Positions 62,685 through 64,000 of a DNA stretch of 64,000 nt are shown in pieces. The DNA is from Umezawaea sp036375055 (GTDB lineage: Bacteria > Actinomycetota > Actinomycetes > Mycobacteriales > Pseudonocardiaceae), in assembly GCF_036375055.1 (NCBI RefSeq), contig NZ_DASUSQ010000004.1, forward strand, positions 62,001 to 126,000, read 5' to 3'. Both the position numbers and the translations under genes were made by a program. Position 1 is the first letter of the stretch. Each line of letters starts with the position of its first letter. The notes below the pieces were generated by a model. It searched no databases and was not told where the DNA came from. It saw nothing but the letters and a program-made list of their open reading frames with translations.

Positions 62685-64000
62685 ATGACCCCCGAAGTGA
62701 CCGACGTGGCCGCCGACGCGACCGAGGACAAGACGACGACGTTCGCCGACCTGGCGCTGCGTCCCGAACTCCTCAAGGCGTTGACGACCCTCGGCTACGA
62801 AGAGCCGACCCCCATCCAGCGCGAGGCGATCCCGCCGCTGCTCCAGGGCGAGGACCTGCTGGGCCAGGCCGCGACGGGCACGGGCAAGACCGCCGCGTTC
62901 GCGCTGCCGGTGCTCCAGAAGCTCGCCGAGGCGGGCCGCCGCACGACGGCCCCGCTGGCGCTGGTGCTCGTGCCCACCCGCGAACTCGCGGTGCAGGTGT
63001 GCGAGGCCGTCCACAAGTACGGCCGCGACCTGGGCGCACGGGTGCTGCCGATCTACGGCGGCCAGCCCATCGGCCGCCAGCTCCAGGCGCTGGAGCGGGG
63101 TGTCGACGTCGTCGTCGCCACGCCCGGCCGGGCCATCGACCACATCGGTCGCGGCACGCTGAAGCTGGACAGCCTCCAGATCGTCGTCCTGGACGAGGCC
63201 GACGAGATGCTCGACATGGGCTTCGCCGAGGACATCGAGTCGATCCTCCAGGAGACCCCCGGCGAGCGGCAGACCGTGCTGTTCTCCGCGACGATGCCGC
63301 CGCGCATCGACAAGCTGGCCCGCCAGCACCTGAAGAACCCGGTGCGGATCACGATCGGGCGCGAGCAGACCGCGCCCGGCGAGGCCCCCCGCGTCCGGCA
63401 GAGCGCCTACATCGTGCCGCGCGCCCACAAGCCGGCCGCTCTCGGCCGCGTGCTCGACGTCGAGGCCCCCACGGCCGCGATCGTCTTCTGCCGCACGCGC
63501 GACGAGGTCGACCAGCTCACCGAGACCCTCAACGGCCGCGGCTACCGGGCGGAGTCGCTGCACGGCGGCATCAGCCAGGAGCAGCGCGACCGGGTGATGG
63601 GCAGGCTGCGCAACGGCACCGCCGACCTGCTCGTCGCCACGGACGTGGCCGCGCGCGGGTTGGACATCGAGCAGCTCACGCACGTCGTGAACTACAACGT
63701 CCCGTCCGCCCCCGAGTCGTACGTGCACCGCATCGGCCGCGTCGGGCGCGCGGGCCGCGAGGGCGTCGCGATCACTCTGGTCGAGCCGCGCGAGCACGGC
63801 ATGCTCAAGACCATCGAGCGGGTCACCAAGCAGAAGATCCCGGTCGAGAAGGTCCCGACGGTCGCCGACCTGCGGGCCCGGCGCCTGGAGCTGACGCGCG
63901 CCGCCCTGCACGAGTCGCTGCTGGAGGACGACCTCGAAGGCTTCCGCGTGGTCGTCGAGACCCTCACGGACGACTTCGACCTCATGGAGATCGCGCTCGC
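62685..64000 (+). CDS. DEAD-box ATP-dependent RNA helicase (partial)
   Basis: RNA duplex unwinding, ribosome assembly or cold response type. Present in the 438 codons seen: Q motif (PTPIQREAIPPLL), Walker A AATGTGKT, PTREL, TPGR, DEAD (VVLDEADEM), SAT (FSATMPPR), and helicase C motifs RTRDE, ATDVAARGLD and HRIGRVGRAGREG. ATG at 62685 after GAGGAG. The C-terminus, where RNA-binding domains would be, is beyond the window. Confidence 0.95.
   Translation, partial: MTPEVTDVAADATEDKTTTFADLALRPELLKALTTLGYEEPTPIQREAIPPLLQGEDLLGQAATGTGKTAAFALPVLQKLAEAGRRTTAPLALVLVPTRELAVQVCEAVHKYGRDLGARVLPIYGGQPIGRQLQALERGVDVVVATPGRAIDHIGRGTLKLDSLQIVVLDEADEMLDMGFAEDIESILQETPGERQTVLFSATMPPRIDKLARQHLKNPVRITIGREQTAPGEAPRVRQSAYIVPRAHKPAALGRVLDVEAPTAAIVFCRTRDEVDQLTETLNGRGYRAESLHGGISQEQRDRVMGRLRNGTADLLVATDVAARGLDIEQLTHVVNYNVPSAPESYVHRIGRVGRAGREGVAITLVEPREHGMLKTIERVTKQKIPVEKVPTVADLRARRLELTRAALHESLLEDDLEGFRVVVETLTDDFDLMEIAL

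Noticed and set aside
62367..63911. A long minus-strand frame opposite the DEAD-box helicase
   Set aside because: No family features; the plus-strand helicase motifs are unambiguous.

Overview
The window is high-GC DNA with dense, often translationally coupled genes, many GTG starts, actinobacterial Ser/Thr kinase, Lsr2, DivIVA-like, SARP and DUF222/HNH families, and intein-bearing topoisomerase genes. This fits a filamentous actinobacterium, most likely the order Pseudonocardiales (Saccharothrix, Lentzea or Actinosynnema type). That placement is an inference from gene content and codon style. No rRNA, tRNA or CRISPR array was seen.

Layout. 1-5502: a peptide/nickel-type ABC importer operon with the two ATPases fused in one chain. 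6024-11300: ilvD, a membrane PBP-like protein whose transpeptidase motifs are all lost, and a divergent Ser/Thr kinase. 11395-12540: a cobalt-type nitrile hydratase with its beta subunit split into two genes, directly downstream of a topoisomerase IV pair (12557-19866) that carries three inteins. 20011-24870: a small membrane protein, a PepSY membrane protein, a DUF3558-like lipoprotein, an HNH/DUF222 protein and an NmrA-like reductase with a clear operator-controlled promoter.

24955-34885 is a catabolic locus: DeoR regulator, PfkB kinase, GH4 enzyme, class II aldolase, a second PfkB kinase, an AgaS-like SIS protein, a sugar ABC importer without its own ATPase, and a divergent secreted GH114 endo-alpha-1,4-polygalactosaminidase. 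The parts form a complete inferred route from an extracellular alpha-1,4-galactosamine polymer to triose phosphates. Repeated TTATGAGCG / CGCTCATAA elements sit at its promoters.

34889-52567: a coiled-coil protein, a DivIVA-like protein, a secreted ThuA-ricin protein, a membrane protein with an ABM-like N-terminus, a DUF305 lipoprotein, a polyprenyl synthase, a COG4315 lipoprotein, a dgdR-dgdA-like pair (2,2-dialkylglycine decarboxylase), a SigE-family sigma factor, an MBL-fold hydrolase, YggT, a large GH3 glucosidase behind a CebR-like box, an IS5-type transposase remnant, and a flavin monooxygenase/TetR pair.

52621-61554 is a small biosynthetic cluster on the minus strand: two overlapping SARP genes, then ACP, KS, alpha/beta hydrolase, hotdog protein, KS-like chain length factor, two hotdog dehydratases, ketoreductase and a DsbA/HCCA-isomerase-like protein. 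This composition resembles highly reducing type II PKS systems. An 11-bp-phased direct repeat lies upstream of the ACP gene, as expected for SARP binding, and an Lsr2 paralogue lies upstream. The window ends with a DUF2203 gene and a truncated DEAD-box helicase.
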